NCBI GenBank assembly: GCA_017475875.1
Contig: JAFVET010000227.1
Coordinates: 1 to 6,577 of the forward strand
Direction of reading: 5' to 3'
Source of the DNA: Candidatus Methanomethylophilaceae archaeon
Lineage (GTDB): Archaea; Thermoplasmatota; Thermoplasmata; Methanomassiliicoccales; Methanomethylophilaceae
Length of the DNA: 6,577 nt
The position numbers and the translations under genes were made by a program. Positions 5,968 through 6,577 of the stretch are shown in pieces; within the stretch, counting starts at the first letter, position 1, and every line of letters begins with the position of its first letter. Under the pieces are notes generated by a model that was given only the letters and a program-made list of their open reading frames with translations, did no database searches and was not told the DNA's origin.

Positions 5968-5975
5968 TTAAATAA
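5968..5975 (+). promoter_or_regulatory. TATA box in the AraC / binding-protein divergent promoter region
   Basis: TTAAATAA is the best plus-strand TATA candidate, placing transcription start near 5997 and giving a 5' leader of about 20 nt before the binding-protein ATG. Its minus-strand reading (TTTATTTAAC) could equally serve the AraC gene with a leader of about 38 nt. Other minus-strand candidates are CTTTTTATC (5938-5930) and TTACAAATAA (around 5949). Confidence 0.45.
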
Positions 5976-6010
5976 AGAGTCGGTGGGATTAGCCATCCAT
6001 ACATCATTTC

Positions 6011-6015
6011 GGTGG
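6011..6015 (+). promoter_or_regulatory. Shine-Dalgarno site deciding the binding-protein start
   Basis: GGTGG lies one base before the ATG at 6017 but four bases before the ATG at 6020. The latter spacing is the more workable one, so 6020 is taken as the start. Confidence 0.5.
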
Positions 6016-6019
6016 TATG

Positions 6020-6577
6020 ATGGATAAAAAAGTGATTGCTCTGGTGGCTGTCATCGCTGTGATAATAGTCGCCGCCGTGGCGGTTTTCGCCATCACTAGC
6101 GGCAACAACGATGACAAGACCACGGTTGAAAAGGAAACGTTGACCGTAACCGACATGGCCGGCAACGAGGTCCGGCTTCAGGTCCCTCTCGAGAGGGTGG
6201 TGTGCGGCGACGCCGGACTTATGACGCTCATCGCGTCCATCGCCGGGAAGGATTACGGTGACATCCTGGTGGGTTACGACAGCAACCTCCGCGAGATGTA
6301 CCCGGATTTCCTCGACATGTGGACGAACGCGGGCATGGACTTCTCGAAGAAGACGCCAGTCGGTTCATTCCTGGACGCCTCCTTTAATTGGGAGACCGTC
6401 GCGTCGCTGAAACCCGACGCGGTGTTCGTCCCGTATTGGTGCATAACATACGGGATGGTCACCCAGGAGAGCATAGACAACATGGCCAAGGCGGGGATCC
6501 CGATCGTCACCTTGGACCTGTTCTCCGCCAAACTGAATGCTGACGAAATGACCAGGAACTGCGAGGTGCTCGGCAAG
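6020..6577 (+). CDS. ABC-importer substrate-binding protein, iron-siderophore/cobalamin class (3' truncated by window)
   Basis: This is the extracytoplasmic binding component of a metal-chelate ABC importer of the FepB/BtuF-like periplasmic-binding class. Only 186 codons are in the window, with no stop. Residues 1-4 are MDKK, 5-25 a single strongly hydrophobic segment that acts as signal peptide or membrane anchor, and 26-40 a polar linker. No lipobox Cys follows the segment, so an uncleaved archaeal-type anchor is likely. The mature domain opens with TVTDMAGNEVRLQVPLERVV in the usual place (42-61), the characteristic first strand of this family. Later it contains the typical ETVASLKPDAVFVP strand-helix unit and AGIPIVTLDLF (around 160). 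Family members run to about 350 residues, so roughly half is missing, and permease and ATPase genes would be expected downstream. Ligand class (Fe-siderophore, haem, corrinoid or other chelate) cannot be set from this portion. The divergent AraC gene is a likely regulator. Confidence 0.85.
   Translation, partial: MDKKVIALVAVIAVIIVAAVAVFAITSGNNDDKTTVEKETLTVTDMAGNEVRLQVPLERVVCGDAGLMTLIASIAGKDYGDILVGYDSNLREMYPDFLDMWTNAGMDFSKKTPVGSFLDASFNWETVASLKPDAVFVPYWCITYGMVTQESIDNMAKAGIPIVTLDLFSAKLNADEMTRNCEVLGK

Noticed and set aside
4898..5971. 357-codon plus-strand ORF opposite the AraC gene
   Set aside because: Antisense shadow rich in Val/His/Arg; the minus strand carries the canonical AraC double HTH.
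6274..6576. Minus-strand 100-codon ORF at the window end
   Set aside because: Opposite strand of the binding-protein gene, which has a signal segment, the family's opening motif and an SD site.

Overview
The window looks like a piece of an archaeal chromosome, most probably a gut-type methanogen of the Methanomassiliicoccales (Thermoplasmata). This is inference, not a database result. The signals behind it are archaeal TATA boxes about 26 bp upstream of probable transcription starts, two genes that look leaderless, GGTG/GGTGA-type Shine-Dalgarno sites, strongly G/C-ending codons, and a bacterial-looking gene set (CsoR family, P1B ATPase, AraC family, siderophore-type binding protein) on archaeal promoters.

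Layout. (1) 1-2433, plus strand: a metal-homeostasis module. A CsoR/DUF156-family metal-sensing repressor (125-478) is followed by a P1B heavy-metal-exporting ATPase (526-2433). In the 47 bp between them lie two copies of the palindrome ATACCC-N5-GGGTAT on either side of a TATA box, and the ATPase starts with GTG about where transcription should begin. The simplest reading is that metal-free CsoR sits on both sites and blocks TBP/TFB, and that metal releases it so the exporter is made. (2) 2405-4120, minus strand: a Na+/phosphate cotransporter-family protein with a C-terminal PhoU-like domain, whose end overlaps the ATPase end by 29 bp. (3) 4121-4394: an intergenic stretch with several possible hairpins. 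(4) 4395-4798, plus strand: a helix-turn-helix protein resembling the N-terminus of an IS630-type transposase. It lacks a catalytic domain and probably carries a frameshift, so it is best read as an insertion-sequence remnant. (5) 4799-4945: a convergent intergenic stretch with two strong hairpins, probable terminators. (6) 4946-5908, minus strand: an AraC-family regulator. (7) 6020 to the window end, plus strand: the N-terminal part of a membrane-anchored substrate-binding protein of the iron-siderophore/cobalamin ABC-importer class, divergent from the AraC gene across about 110 bp.

Two local regulatory circuits therefore stand out: CsoR controlling a metal-efflux ATPase, and a probable AraC regulator controlling a metal-chelate importer. 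Both concern metal homeostasis. I see no rRNA, tRNA, CRISPR array or complete mobile element. The most distinctive observations are the operator-TATA-operator arrangement and the ATPase's unusual membrane metal-site residues (CPC together with N575 and H596-N597).
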